In this document: positions 63,882 through 64,000 of the stretch, piece by piece | Position numbering within the stretch: position 1 is the first letter of the stretch | Layout: every line of letters begins with the position of its first letter | Source of the DNA: an uncultured Actinomycetes bacterium | GTDB lineage: Bacteria > Actinomycetota > Acidimicrobiia > Acidimicrobiales > RAAP-2 | Length of the DNA stretch: 64,000 nt | NCBI GenBank assembly: GCA_903860915.1 | Contig: CAIOSJ010000016.1 | Location: forward strand, 1 to 64,000 | Direction of reading: 5' to 3' | Made by a program: the position numbers and the translations under genes | Notes under the pieces: model-generated | Databases searched by the model: none | What the model was told of the DNA's origin: nothing | The model's input: the letters and a program-made list of their open reading frames with translations, nothing else

Positions 63882-64000
63882 ATGCCCCTAGCCTTTGACC
63901 CCCAAGAGATGATCCTGCGTTTTCGCCACCGAGCCGACGCCGTGCAAAAAAGGGGGATGCCCCCAGTTGAAGGACCGGAACGCCAGCGCTATATCGAAGC
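63882..64000 (+). CDS. Start of an unidentified gene, cut by the window end
   Basis: The first 39 codons are visible and open to the end of the window: MPLAFDPQEMILRFRHRADA, then VQKRGMPPVEGPERQRYIEA. The helical, charged text and TACTAT 6 nt before the ATG make a real gene likely. There is no recognisable domain in this fragment. Confidence 0.6.
   Translation, partial: MPLAFDPQEMILRFRHRADAVQKRGMPPVEGPERQRYIE

Overview
The window looks like a chromosomal segment of a moderately high-GC actinobacterium, most likely of the Acidimicrobiia or a relative. The evidence is an actinobacterial-type integration host factor (mihF) next to gmk-rpoZ-coaBC-metK-priA, a PriA without helicase motifs, an aa3-type cta cluster with CtaG- and SCO-like assembly proteins, an arg cluster with its own ArgR, and many apparently leaderless transcripts. 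The class is inferred from gene content; no database search was made. No phage, IS element, CRISPR array or tRNA gene was seen.

Layout. 1-870: 5' end of a 16S rRNA gene on the minus strand and its long, structured leader. 871-2381: a small operon (GrpB-like protein, TMEM175-like channel). 2411-13282: an accessory-looking block of three very large class III nucleotide cyclase/STAND NTPase/repeat proteins, with a serine hydrolase between the first two. 13365-16994: ABC-F ATPase, membrane-anchored serine hydrolase, DMT-type membrane protein. 17050-22848: argC-argB-argF-argR-argG-argH, lacking argJ and argD. 22998-23864: EamA transporter. 23899-29488: infC-rpmI-rplT-trmH-pheS-pheT. 29641-31224: DUF1844-like protein and a GT87-like mannosyltransferase. 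31133-34769: rpe-ribD-ribBA-ribH and a cold-shock-like small protein, without ribE. 34797-36200: def-fmt. 36283-41644: mihF-gmk-rpoZ-coaBC-metK-priA. 41677-50666: a complete UMP operon, pyrR-pyrB-pyrC-carA-carB-pyrD-pyrF. 50765-57864: cytochrome c oxidase genes (cupredoxin, ctaC, ctaD, ctaE) and two assembly factors. 57867-62080: aroC-aroK-aroB-aroQ-efp-nusB. 62121-64000: nfuA, a Cys-rich protein, a small zinc-ribbon-like protein and the start of one more gene.

Organisation. Genes are tightly packed. Most operon neighbours overlap by ATGA, and three convergent pairs share the bases of their stop codons. The most informative non-coding signals are: (i) a TANNNT hexamer 6-8 nt before the start codon of about fifteen transcription-unit-leading genes, which indicates leaderless mRNAs; (ii) a probable ATC start for infC, preceded by a long hairpin that includes part of its Shine-Dalgarno sequence; (iii) a PyrR-binding RNA motif touching the pyrR Shine-Dalgarno; (iv) ArgR half-sites laid over the argC promoter; (v) a tandemly duplicated, base-pair-covarying element upstream of the rRNA operon. 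The best candidates for unusual protein biology are the cyclase-STAND trio, the membrane-SCO fusion and the cupredoxin that opens the cta operon.
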